From Nonomuraea aurantiaca (GTDB taxonomy: Bacteria > Actinomycetota > Actinomycetes > Streptosporangiales > Streptosporangiaceae), in NCBI RefSeq assembly GCF_020215705.1, contig NZ_JAIWNB010000034.1:39800-103799 (forward strand): DNA of 64,000 bases, read 5' to 3'. Every line of letters begins with the position of its first letter. Within the stretch, counting starts at the first letter, position 1. The notes beneath the pieces were generated by a model. The model was not told the origin of the DNA. It made no database searches and saw only the letters and a list, made by a program, of their open reading frames with translations. Positions 1 to 7,493 of this stretch are shown in pieces. Made by a program: the position numbers and the translations under genes.

Positions 1-2
1 GC

Positions 3-368
3 CATTCCGACGCCGCCGCACACGCCGAACAGGCCTGCGCGATCGCCCGCGACCGGTCCTTCCGCGTGCTCGAGGGCCTCGCACTGACCGCGCTCGCAGA
101 GATCAGCATCGCAAGGGACGCGCCGGCTGAAGCCGTCACTCAGGCCCGTCAGGCTCTCGTACTGCACCGCGACACCGGACACCGCCTCGGCGAAGCAAGA
201 GCTCTGCGCGTGATCGGTGAGGCTCTGTACGAAGAGGAGGGAGCCGACACCGCGCTGCCGTACTGGCGGGAAGCGCTCTCACTGTTCGCCGCGATCGGCA
301 GCCCGGAAGCCGCCGAGGTCAGCTCCCTCATCAGCGGTTGCTGCGGCTCATCCCCCATTCATGGATGA
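3..368 (+). CDS. C-terminal fragment of a TPR-containing regulator (partial)
   Basis: The open frame enters from the left edge and ends at a TGA at 366-368. The translated tail is Ala/Leu/Glu-rich with repeated helix pairs spaced like tetratricopeptide repeats (EGLALTALAEISIA, EARALRVIGEAL, ALPYWREALSLFAAIG). This matches the C-terminal TPR region of large actinobacterial AfsR/SARP- or LuxR/MalT-type regulators, where it senses or binds partners. The DNA-binding and ATPase parts, if any, lie outside the window. Its last 21 bases overlap the 3' end of a convergent small secreted-protein gene. The family assignment rests on TPR periodicity only. Confidence 0.6.
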   Translation, partial: HSDAAAHAEQACAIARDRSFRVLEGLALTALAEISIARDAPAEAVTQARQALVLHRDTGHRLGEARALRVIGEALYEEEGADTALPYWREALSLFAAIGSPEAAEVSSLISGCCGSSPIHG

Positions 369-587
369 CGTGGAAACACCTCCGCCGTCCACCCAATAGC
401 GCGAGTCAGGGTCGTCGAGCATCGAATAATCGCGGTTCTCCATCGAGAATTCGCGGTTGTCGGCTGAGAAGTCGCGGTTGTCAGCTGAGAAGTCGCGGTT
501 CTCCGCGCTCGCCGGGGCGGCGGCGAACGCGAGTCCGGCCCCGGTGAACGCCAAAGTCGCGGCCAGGGCGAGAACGGTCTTGCGCAC
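348..587 (-). CDS. Small secreted protein with heptad repeats
   Basis: This encodes a 79-residue protein from a GTG start preceded at good spacing by an AGGAGGAAGA ribosome site; a longer in-frame extension lacks such a site. Residues 1-27 form a signal peptide: basic VRK, a hydrophobic Ala/Leu core, then an APASA cleavage motif. The mature part opens with four imperfect 7-residue repeats of the type NRDFSAD/NREFSME/NRDYSML, built from 21-bp DNA repeats. The rest is an acidic, Gly/Ser-rich tail. There is no Cys and no recognised domain. The convergent neighbour overlaps its 3' end. Function unknown; a surface or matrix peptide is possible. Confidence 0.7.
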   Translation of the reverse strand: MRKTVLALAATLAFTGAGLAFAAAPASAENRDFSADNRDFSADNREFSMENRDYSMLDDPDSRYWVDGGGVSTSSMNGG

Positions 588-822
588 TTCTTCCTCCTGA
601 TGCTCGTGTACTCGGTCTCCTGCGGTGGATCGTACGCAGAGCTGGAACGCCGGACTATCCGGCAAGTGAGCGGCCTGCGGCGCGATCTGGACACCGCGTC
701 CAGAGCCGACCAGGCGACGACGAAACGACGCCAGGACGACAACGGCGTGCAGAAATGTGAGTCACCCATGGACCTACAGCGATCAGTCGCACCTCTGATG
801 CGAAGAGATGAGCTGACCTTCC

Positions 823-1810
823 GTGAACACTTGGCATGGAGACACGTCAGGAGAATGGGTGTCATTGACGTCCGAAGGAAATTTCCCCGGAGATTTTCAA
901 AAGGCTCGAGACTGCGTATCGCGCATCTCATGGCCGCACACCGTCGAGGTCATCAAGGGGCATCCGGCAGGCGGCCGCTGCAAAGAGCTGTACGAGGGCA
1001 ACATCGGCATGCGCATCCTGTCGTACGGAGCCGAAGTCCGTGTCACCGTCCCGCGGTGCCCGGACTCCTACAAGATCTACCTTCGCTGAGAGGCGCCGGA
1101 AAGGTGAAAATCGAGGGCGAGTATATCGACGCGCCCTCGATCATCGTCGGCCCGCAAGAGAGGTCCGACATGTGGTGGAGCATCGACCACGAGGTGCTGA
1201 TCATCCACATTCCCTCGGCGCTGATCGAGCGGACACTTGCCGACTATCTGGGCGATCCTCCGAAGCAAGCCCCGCGTTTCAGGCCGGACATCACCAGAGA
1301 CAGCGCTCTCACCGGAGCGCTGACCATGTTGTCGCTGGCGAGTGCCGACGGCAGGCTACCGTTCATGGCCTCGCCCTTGGCCGGGCACCATTTCGAGCAA
1401 TTTCTGCTGCACACCCTTCTGGACTCGCAGCCGCACGACTACTCCGCCACCCGCGGCGAGCCTGACGCCTCGTCCGGTCCAGCGGCATTGCGCCGAGCGC
1501 AGCGCTACTGCGAGGAACACGCGGGTGAATGTATCTCCCTGCGGGACATCGCCGCCGCGGCCAGAGTCAGCGTCCGCACCCTGCAATACGACTTTCGCCA
1601 TCACCTGCACACCACACCGCTCGCCTACCTGCGCAAAGTACGGCTGGCGCACGCCCATGCCGACCTGGTGCGCATAGCCCAGACGGGCGCTCAGACCACT
1701 GTCACGGAAGTGGCCACGCGTTGGGTTTCATGCATCTGGGCCGCTTTGCCTGCAGCTACAGGGAGACCTACGGCCAACCGCCCTCCAGCACCTTGTACGG
1801 GTCACGGTGA
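823..1810 (+). pseudogene. AraC-family transcriptional regulator, two frameshifts
   Basis: Three reading frames must be joined to recover one AraC-type regulator. The N-terminal ligand-binding part (ARDCVSRISWPHTVEV) runs in one frame to a stop at about 1089. The middle and first helix-turn-helix (SLRDIAAAARVSVRTLQYDF) continue in a second frame from about 1075. The final signature (GFMHLGRFACSYRETYGQ PP) is in a third frame from about 1725. Each shift can be explained by loss of one base, the second inside the G-run of CGTTGGGTTTC, where a fourth G restores the usual RWGF motif. The GTG at 823 follows an in-frame stop at 814, so it is the earliest start. Either a decayed gene or two sequencing errors. 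Confidence 0.8.
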
Positions 1811-1817
1811 GCGCCGG

Positions 1818-2918
1818 CTACCCGAACGCGCGGTGGAGCTGGGTCATGGTGTTCTCGACGCGGCTCTTGTCGCCGACGACCACGTAGGTCTCGTAGTTGA
1901 CCTTGTCTTTTCTGTCCATGGTTCCACTGGGGCTGGTGACTTGGATGGTGTTCTCGCCGAAGTAACCGTTGTAGTCCATGGGCGAGCGGGTCATCGTGTA
2001 GTAGTAGGCCTTGCTGCCGAGGACTTCGGGCTTGACGTACATGCCGAGGCAGTAGGCGCCGTCGTCCGTGCAGCGGACCATGGGGTCCTTGCTCGTGTGG
2101 GAGTCCACGGGCTTGGGCGACAGGCGGCCGGTGGCGGGGCTGTAGGAGAAGACCTTCGTGAAATCCGGCTGCAGGTAGGCGACGAAGACGCCGTTGAAGC
2201 GGTCATGTCGTTCGTCGTCCGAGGTGATCGTGGCGGCAGCGCGGAAGACGTTCTCCAGCGCGGGCGCGTCGTGATCGGGGGCGAGCTCGATCTCGGTCTG
2301 CAGCCAGTACGGCGACAGGCCCATGGTGAAGGGGGAGCGCTTGTCCTGGTGGTCGGCGCTGCGGCAGTTGCCCCAGCCCGGTTTCGTGTCCGCGAGGGTC
2401 ACGAACATCGCGGGCCTGCCCGCCGTACGGATGGAGCTGCCGGACCTGGCCATGGTGTAGAGGGCGCTCGTGCTGGGACCGTGGTAGGGAGGCGGCTGGC
2501 CCGCGTCGTCCAGGCGGGTGCCGGCCTGTGTGGGGTTGTAGCACTCGGTCGCCGCCTCGCCCTCCTGCCAGGCGTGGAAGGCGTACTGGAAGGCGGCGCC
2601 GTGGCCGCCGCTGGAGATGAACTCCTTGTTGTTGACCTTGACTGACGCGATCGCGCCAGCCAGCGCCGTCGACGTCGTGACTGCCAGCCTGTTGCGCTTG
2701 TCGACCAGGACGGACGCTGTGACGTCCTGGAACGTCCGGTCGTAGTTCTTCTTCGTGGCGCATGGGGACTTGTACGTGAGCACGAAGTCGTTGTAGGCCG
2801 AGCTGCTCCGTGGCGGCGCCTCGCACGAGCTCTGCGCGGCCGTCGCCGCCGCTGGGGTGACCACCGCCGTCATGACCGTGAGCGCGGCCAGTACGGCCCC
2901 CTGCCGGATGGATCTCAT
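1818..2918 (-). CDS. Secreted protein of unknown function
   Basis: This is a 366-residue protein with a clear Sec signal peptide: MRSIRQ, then a hydrophobic stretch to about residue 27 ending ATAAQ. The mature part is all-beta in character. It contains SVKVNNKEFISSGGHGAAFQYAF and several Asn/Asp/Tyr-rich loops, with three Cys pairs plausible for an exported protein. The N-terminal segment resembles the first strands of sugar-mutarotase-like or carbohydrate-binding beta-sandwiches, but I cannot name the family. It is transcribed toward the AraC remnant and separated from the divergent regulator at 3289 by a 370-bp intergenic region. No Shine-Dalgarno is obvious at the ATG. Confidence 0.75.
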   Translation of the reverse strand: MRSIRQGAVLAALTVMTAVVTPAAATAAQSSCEAPPRSSSAYNDFVLTYKSPCATKKNYDRTFQDVTASVLVDKRNRLAVTTSTALAGAIASVKVNNKEFISSGGHGAAFQYAFHAWQEGEAATECYNPTQAGTRLDDAGQPPPYHGPSTSALYTMARSGSSIRTAGRPAMFVTLADTKPGWGNCRSADHQDKRSPFTMGLSPYWLQTEIELAPDHDAPALENVFRAAATITSDDERHDRFNGVFVAYLQPDFTKVFSYSPATGRLSPKPVDSHTSKDPMVRCTDDGAYCLGMYVKPEVLGSKAYYYTMTRSPMDYNGYFGENTIQVTSPSGTMDRKDKVNYETYVVVGDKSRVENTMTQLHRAFG

Positions 2919-3252
2919 GCGCGAAGTAAACCGGCAGCCGGCGATGCGGCGGGATCTGTTCGAGAAAAGGGTAAGTGTTGGGGGTTGCCGGTCCCAGGCC
3001 GAACGCCGCCTGGCCGGAAAGGGAGATCACGTGCCCGGAGCACGGCTGGACTTGCAGAATGAGCCCGCCGATGGCGAGCCCCCAAGCCATCACCACGACC
3101 GTGTGACAGCGCGCAGCCCGTCCTTGTCCGCGGTGGCCCTGTACAGGTGTGCTCGTCCGATGCGCTCGCGGGAGACCATGCCCTTGTGCGAGAGCCGCCG
3201 TCCGACAACCGGCGACCACCACCGTTGCCAGGCTCGCGCCCATCCCCTACGC
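2919..3252. other. Intergenic region without a convincing gene
   Basis: About 330 bases lie between two divergent genes. Open frames cross it on both strands, but they lack ribosome sites and have no recognisable protein features, so I treat it as non-coding. It must hold the promoter of the secreted protein on the minus strand; no clear -35/-10 pair stands out. Confidence 0.5.
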
Positions 3253-3272
3253 TATTTCGTAATAACGGAATA
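3253..3272. promoter_or_regulatory. Inverted-repeat operator upstream of an ArsR-like gene
   Basis: TATTTCG-TAATAA-CGGAATA is an inverted repeat with 7-base arms and one mismatch. It ends 16 bases before the ATG of the winged-helix regulator and is far more AT-rich than its surroundings. The overlapping tail TAGGAGA (3276-3281) is the ribosome site. The position suggests autoregulation by the gene product. Inferred from position and symmetry only. Confidence 0.5.
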
Positions 3273-3288
3273 ACGTAGGAGAGCCCCG

Positions 3289-3849
3289 ATGAGCGAGGAC
3301 AGACTCGCCGCACTCGAACGCCGGATCGCCCGCCTGGAGAGTCGGCTGCACACCGTCAGCCCACCGGAGTCGCCGTCTCTCGGCGCAGCGGCCACCGGCA
3401 TGCTGCGCCAGGCGAAGAAAGAGGACAAGCTCGGGTCAGTGGGCTACATCGGAGCATCACGGCTGGCCGCCGGCGAAAGCCTCTGGGACAGGCAGCTCTC
3501 CCTTGCCGAGTTGCTGTCGGCTGATTGGACGCCGGTGGCCCACATCCTCGAGACCCTTGGCAGCAGGCCGCGGCTGGCGCTGCTCGCCGCACTTCTCCGG
3601 CAGGGCCGGCGCACCAGCAACGACCTCCAAGAGTCCCTTGCCGGAGACGGCGAGCAGACCACCAGCGGCCAGCTCTATCACCACCTACGCGCGCTCCAGA
3701 GTGCCAGGCTGATCACGCAACGGCGGCGCGGCGAGTACGAGCTGGCGCCTCAGGCCATGCCTCAGGTCCTCAGCATCCTCGCCGCCGCGTTCGACCTGGC
3801 CAACGATCCCCCACTCGGCCCACCTATCGATCTCCCCGGCATGGAGTGA
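3289..3849 (+). CDS. ArsR-like winged-helix regulator with N-terminal coiled coil
   Basis: This is a 186-residue protein. Residues 4-25 (EDRLAALERRIARLESRL) form a short coiled coil. Residues 85-170 form a winged-helix HTH of the ArsR/helix_turn_helix type: ETLGSRPRLALLAALLRQGRRTSNDLQESL, then the recognition helix region TTSGQLYHHLRALQSARLI and the wing RRRGEYELAPQ. No Cys/His metal site is visible, so it is probably not a metal sensor. The ATG has a TAGGAGA ribosome site. An AT-rich inverted repeat lies just upstream, suggesting self-repression. It stands alone between the divergent secreted protein and a nuclease-family remnant. Confidence 0.8.
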   Translation: MSEDRLAALERRIARLESRLHTVSPPESPSLGAAATGMLRQAKKEDKLGSVGYIGASRLAAGESLWDRQLSLAELLSADWTPVAHILETLGSRPRLALLAALLRQGRRTSNDLQESLAGDGEQTTSGQLYHHLRALQSARLITQRRRGEYELAPQAMPQVLSILAAAFDLANDPPLGPPIDLPGME

Positions 3850-3939
3850 CCAGGCGGGCAAGATCGGGCTCGCCCGATGGGACCGTTCGTTTCGTCATGG
3901 TCGCAGGGCGCTCTCAGCGTTGATCGTTACCCTGCGACC

Positions 3940-4396
3940 ATGACGTTCATCTATCGATCGTCCGGCGCGATCGCGCTCGCGGCCGCCACCGCACTGGCCA
4001 CCGGCACGACCTCGATCGCGCAGGCGCAAGCAGCGCCCACGACCGCGGCGGGCCGGGTGCTGCGCGTCTACGACAACAACATCGAGAACCTGGTGCGGAA
4101 CAACGCCGACGGCTCCTGCACCCGGATCTCCGGCCCCGACCACCTCACGTCGATGCTGGTCGACGACAACGGCAAGACGGGCACCTCCGGCGTGCAGGTT
4201 CCCGATCTCCTGATCGTGCAGCAGGTGCGCGGCACCGGACAGGCCACGGCGTACGCCGACCAGCTCTCGGCCAAGTTCGGATATCCGGCGGGCACCTAAA
4301 GCCCGGGACATCGTACGGCGGCGGAGCCGGATGCACGCTGTACAAGCCGCCAAGCAACGACGACGGCAGCACCAACGCCTACAAGTGGAAGGAGGG
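3940..4396 (+). pseudogene. Remnant of a secreted endonuclease/exonuclease/phosphatase-family protein
   Basis: The ATG at 3940 opens a signal peptide (IYRSSGAIALAAATALATG, cleaved near AQAQA) followed by RVLRVYDNNIENL. That is the typical first strand of secreted EEP-family nucleases/phosphatases. The frame stops at 4297. A second family segment (GCTLYKPPSNDDGSTNAYKW) follows immediately in another frame at about 4326-4385. In intact members these segments are separated by roughly 60-80 residues, so an internal deletion plus 3' truncation is the simplest reading. The downstream catalytic part is missing; the next gene begins at 4399. Confidence 0.7.
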
Positions 4397-4398
4397 GC

Positions 4399-4614
4399 AT
4401 GACGCAGGTGCGGGAGGAGCAGGAGCGGCGGATCGGCGGTCAGCGCATGGCCGAGGAGCGTGAGCAGGAGATGGGGGCGCTCAGCGCGGAAGAGCTCGCG
4501 CAGCTGTCCCGCAAGCGCGAGGAGAGCATGCGTGGACTCAGCGACGAGGAGGTCGCTGAGATGCAGCGCCGGCGCAGCCAGGCCATGCCGGGCTTCGGCC
4601 AGACCGAGGCATGA
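4399..4614 (+). CDS. Small charged coiled-coil protein
   Basis: This is a 71-residue protein with a strong AAGGAGGGG ribosome site 2-10 bases before the ATG. It is almost entirely Glu/Arg/Gln/Ala/Met and contains two imperfect copies of a roughly 22-residue unit: MGALSAEELAQLSRKREES and MRGLSDEEVAEMQRRRSQA. These are predicted to be helical and coiled-coil. There is no signal peptide and no Cys. It sits directly after the nuclease remnant and before the convergent MFS gene. I do not recognise a family. Confidence 0.6.
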   Translation: MTQVREEQERRIGGQRMAEEREQEMGALSAEELAQLSRKREESMRGLSDEEVAEMQRRRSQAMPGFGQTEA

Positions 4615-4721
4615 GCCCGGTCGGGCGACCGCAGCGCCTCTACCGAACCGGCGTCATCACGTAGTCGGCCGGTGCCGCGCATGCGGGGCGCCGGTCGCCC
4701 GGCTCGTGTGCGTCGTGCACG

Positions 4722-6149
4722 TCAATGTCCGTGCCCGTGCCCGTGGCCGACGAACGCCGCCGCGGGCCTGCCCGGTGGCACCAGCCACAGCGCGATGGCT
4801 GCCGCGGCGCCCGCGGCGACGGCGCACAGCGTGAGCCCCGAGACGAAGCCGCCGATGCCCGCCGCCGAGCCGGGCACGAGGCTCGACGCGGCGACCGTGG
4901 AGACGACGGCCACGCCGATCGAGCCGCCGAGTTCATGGAAGGTGTTGATGACGCCGGAGGCGACGCCGTTCTCGCCGGGCGGGATGTTCGCCATGGTCGT
5001 GGTGGTGGCCGTCACGAACGCCGGCCCGATTCCCAAGGCGGCCAGCACGAAGCCGGGCAGCAGCGTGGTGTACGCGCTCGCGTCGGGCGAGATGCGGGTC
5101 ATCAGCGCCGCTCCGGCCGCGGTCACCACGAAGGAGGCCACCGCCACCGGCCGTCCGCCGATCCGGCCGATGAGGTGGCCGCCGAGCTGCGCGCCGACCG
5201 TGATCGCGATGGCCACGGGCAGGAACAGCAGCCCGGTCTCCAGCGCGCTGAACCGCAGCACGTTCTGGAGGTAGAGGGAGCTGAGAAAGAACAACCCCAG
5301 CATCAGCCCGGTGGCCATCAGCATGACGAACGTCCCCGAGATCACCGGCCGTCTGGCCAGGGTCTCGGCGCGCATGAGCGGTGAGCGTACGGACCGCTCG
5401 ACGACCACGAACAGCGCGTACAGCAGCACGGCCCCCACCAGCGGCAGCACCGTGCCCAGCGCGCCCCAGCCGGCGTCGCCCGCCGTTACCAGCCCGTAGA
5501 TCAGCAGGGCCGTCGCCAGCGTGACGACCAGGGCGCCAGGTACGTCGACCCGCTCGCTGCGCCCGGGCGTGGACGGCACGACGGCGGGCACGGTGGCGAG
5601 CACCACCAGCCCGATCGGGACGTTGACGATGAACACCCACGTCCAACCCGGCCCGGCGGTCAGCACGCCGCCGAGCAGCACGCCCAGGGCCGCCCCCGTA
5701 CCGCCGATGGCCGCCCAGACGCCGAGCGCCCGGCCGCGCCGTTCGCCCTGGTAGGTGGTGGTGATGACGGCCAGGGCCGCGGGGGAGAGCAGCGCCGCTC
5801 CGACGCCCTGGAGCGCCCGTCCGGCGATGAGCATCACGCCGCTCCCGGCCAGCCCGCACAGCAGCGAGGCCGCCGTGAACAGTGCCAGCCCCGTCATGAG
5901 CGTGCGGCGGGCGCCCCACGCGTCGGCGAGCCGCCCGCCGAGCACCATGAGGCCGCCGAAGCACAGCGTGTACGTGGTGACCACCCAGGTCAGCGACTCG
6001 CGGTCGAGCGCGAGGTCCGTGCCGATGGTGGGCAGCGCCACCTGCACCACGGTGATGTCGACGATCAGCATGAACTGGGCCAGGCACAGCAGCACGAGCA
6101 GGCCCCACCCGCTCGTGCGTGTCTGGGCGGAAGGCATGCCAAGACTCAT
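4722..6149 (-). CDS. MFS drug-efflux transporter (DHA2/EmrB-QacA type)
   Basis: This is a 475-residue transporter starting at the ATG in MSLGMPSAQTRTSG, eight codons inside a longer frame, because an AAGGAGAC site sits just upstream. It shows the DHA2 features: TM1 with DITVVQVALPTIG, motif A GGRLADAWGARR between TM2 and TM3, and antiporter motif C in TM5 (IGGTGAALGVLLGG). About 14 membrane segments are expected. The C-terminus is an unusual HGHGHGHGH tail that could bind metal. It lies downstream of, and in the same direction as, a TetR gene, with palindromic sites in between, so it is the likely repressed target. Proton-driven export of a toxic organic compound is inferred; substrate unknown. 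Confidence 0.9.
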   Translation of the reverse strand: MSLGMPSAQTRTSGWGLLVLLCLAQFMLIVDITVVQVALPTIGTDLALDRESLTWVVTTYTLCFGGLMVLGGRLADAWGARRTLMTGLALFTAASLLCGLAGSGVMLIAGRALQGVGAALLSPAALAVITTTYQGERRGRALGVWAAIGGTGAALGVLLGGVLTAGPGWTWVFIVNVPIGLVVLATVPAVVPSTPGRSERVDVPGALVVTLATALLIYGLVTAGDAGWGALGTVLPLVGAVLLYALFVVVERSVRSPLMRAETLARRPVISGTFVMLMATGLMLGLFFLSSLYLQNVLRFSALETGLLFLPVAIAITVGAQLGGHLIGRIGGRPVAVASFVVTAAGAALMTRISPDASAYTTLLPGFVLAALGIGPAFVTATTTTMANIPPGENGVASGVINTFHELGGSIGVAVVSTVAASSLVPGSAAGIGGFVSGLTLCAVAAGAAAAIALWLVPPGRPAAAFVGHGHGHGH

Positions 6150-6162
6150 CCGAAGTCTCCTT

Positions 6163-6186
6163 AACTCGAACACTGATGTTCAAGTT
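6163..6186. promoter_or_regulatory. TetR-type operator palindrome before the efflux gene
   Basis: AACTCGAACA-CTGA-TGTTCAAGTT is a near-perfect palindrome (9 of 10 bases per arm) ending just before the ribosome site of the MFS gene. On the minus strand it contains TTGAAC, a possible -35 element. A second inverted repeat, ATGAACC-N12-GGTTCAT at 6194-6219, shares the GAAC half-site. Both lie between the TetR gene and its probable target. Confidence 0.6.
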
Positions 6187-6258
6187 AGCACCCATGAACC
6201 ATACGCGGGTAGGGTTCATTCGGGATGAGCTCCTGGGAAGGGTCTGTGGAGATCGCGG

Positions 6259-6855
6259 TCAGGCGGGCTCGGCGAGCAGCGCCAGCATCGTCTTGATCAG
6301 CACCGGCTCGACCTCTTCGGCCGCCAGCCGCCCGGCCTCGCGCTCCTGGGCCGCGCTGTGGATGATCGAGAAGAACGTCGTCACCAGCCAGGCCAGCGGC
6401 AGGTCGGTACGGAAGTCGCCCGCGCGCTGACCCCGCTCGATGAGCCGCTCCACCCGCTGCAGCGGCCGGTCGTGGTGCTTCCTGATCTGCTCCGTGGCCA
6501 GTGTCCGGTCGGCGGCCAGGAACAGGCGGCGGTGCCGGTCGAGGATCTCCCAGGACGACCGCAGCAGCTTGGCCATGGCCTCGGGCGCGGGCGCCGTGTC
6601 GATCGAATCGTCCGCCAGCACCGTCTCCGCCACGCCGACCGCGTGGTCGAGCACCGCGTCCACCAGCGCTTCCCGCGACGGGAAGTGACCGTAAAGGGTG
6701 ACCCTGCCCACCCCGGCGGCCTTGGCGATGTCGGCCACGCTGGCCGTGAGGTCGGCGCTGAGCAGCCGGGTCCCGGCCGCGAGGATCGCGGCGATGTTGC
6801 GCTCGGCGTCCGCCCGCCGGGTGGGTGCCGGCTGCCGTGCCGCGGTCTTCACCAT
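6259..6855 (-). CDS. TetR-family transcriptional repressor
   Basis: This is a 198-residue regulator. Residues 17-65 carry the TetR HTH (ERNIAAILAAGTRLL...SVADIAKAAGVGRVTLYGHFPSREALV). The rest is an all-helical ligand and dimer domain with EQIRKHHDRPLQRVERLIERG. It precedes the MFS exporter gene on the same strand with 109 bases between, which contain two inverted repeats sharing GAAC half-sites. The usual model is ligand-relieved repression of the pump. Its own promoter would lie in 6856-6975, shared with the divergent DUF4396 gene. Confidence 0.88.
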   Translation of the reverse strand: MVKTAARQPAPTRRADAERNIAAILAAGTRLLSADLTASVADIAKAAGVGRVTLYGHFPSREALVDAVLDHAVGVAETVLADDSIDTAPAPEAMAKLLRSSWEILDRHRRLFLAADRTLATEQIRKHHDRPLQRVERLIERGQRAGDFRTDLPLAWLVTTFFSIIHSAAQEREAGRLAAEEVEPVLIKTMLALLAEPA

Positions 6856-6947
6856 ACGGCCACCCTACGACCCGCCCTTCGACGGCTGTGCGCCAGATCT
6901 CGTAGAGCCGTCCCCATTCCCCAGCTCCACACCGCCTTGCCGAAGAG

Positions 6948-6964
6948 ATACCCCCTACGCGTAT
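6948..6964. promoter_or_regulatory. CsoR-like box 1 (ATACCCC-N5-CGTAT)
   Basis: ATACCCCCTACGCGTAT sits 11 bases before the ATG at 6976. TATGCT (6962-6967) overlaps its right end as a candidate -10 for a leaderless transcript, with TTGCCG at 6938 as a weak -35. The same 17-base layout recurs at 10691 and 14510. GTAT-flanked C/G tracts resemble operators of copper-sensing CsoR repressors. No csoR gene lies in the window. Confidence 0.6.
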
Positions 6965-6975
6965 GCTCATGCGGC

Positions 6976-7452
6976 ATGGGAGAACACAGCGAACATGAGC
7001 ACCCCGCCTCGCCCGCGGCCACGTGGGCGACAGCCGCGCAGGCGACCCTGCACTGCCTGACCGGATGCGCTATCGGCGAGGTGCTGGGCATGGTCATCGG
7101 CACCGCCGCCGGCCTGTCCAACTTCACCACCGTCGTGCTGTCGGTGGTGCTGGCCTTCGTGTTCGGCTACGGGCTGACCATGCGGGGCGTACTGCGGGCC
7201 GGAGTCGGTTTTCGCGACGCGTTGAAGGTGGCGCTTGCCGCGGACACCGTCTCCATCGCGGTGATGGAGGTCATGGACAACGCGGTGGTCGTGGTCGTGC
7301 CCGGTGCCATGGACGCGGGGCTGACCAGCTGGCTGTTCTGGGCATCGCTGGCCGGGTCGCTGGTGGTGGCCTTCGTGGTGACGACGCCGGTGAACAAGTG
7401 GCTGATCTCCCGGGGCAAGGGCCATGCGGTGGTGCACCAGTACCACCACTGA
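6976..7452 (+). CDS. DUF4396 membrane protein
   Basis: This is a 158-residue protein starting at ATG in MGEHSEHEHPA. The N-terminus is His/Glu-rich. It is followed by four hydrophobic segments: about 28-50 with HCLTGCAIGEVLGMVIG, about 53-72, about 85-110, and about 122-142. The C-terminus is HAVVHQYHH. HCxxGC in the first segment and the terminal histidines look like metal ligands and fit DUF4396 proteins, which frequently neighbour copper ATPases. It converges on the CopA-like ATPase across a strong hairpin and has a CsoR-like box at its promoter, so a role in copper handling is inferred. Confidence 0.8.
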   Translation: MGEHSEHEHPASPAATWATAAQATLHCLTGCAIGEVLGMVIGTAAGLSNFTTVVLSVVLAFVFGYGLTMRGVLRAGVGFRDALKVALAADTVSIAVMEVMDNAVVVVVPGAMDAGLTSWLFWASLAGSLVVAFVVTTPVNKWLISRGKGHAVVHQYHH

Positions 7453-7484
7453 GTGGCCGAAGGCGGTGAGCCGCCTTCGGCCAC
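7453..7484. terminator. Bidirectional hairpin between convergent genes
   Basis: GTGGCCGAAGGCGG-TGAG-CCGCCTTCGGCCAC is a perfect 14-bp stem starting directly after the DUF4396 stop and ending nine bases before the ATPase gene's 3' end. There is no T-tract, as is common for actinobacterial terminators. Confidence 0.8.
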
Positions 7485-7493
7485 GCGAATGGA

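Noticed and set aside
600..2645. A 681-codon plus-strand open frame.
   Set aside because: Only about 1075-1740 is real (middle of the frameshifted AraC gene). The remainder is the antisense shadow of the secreted-protein gene at 1818-2918.
6958..7452. A start upstream of 6976 for the DUF4396 gene.
   Set aside because: Earlier in-frame sequence is antisense to the TetR gene and lies across the promoter box. ATG at 6976 fits a leaderless transcript.
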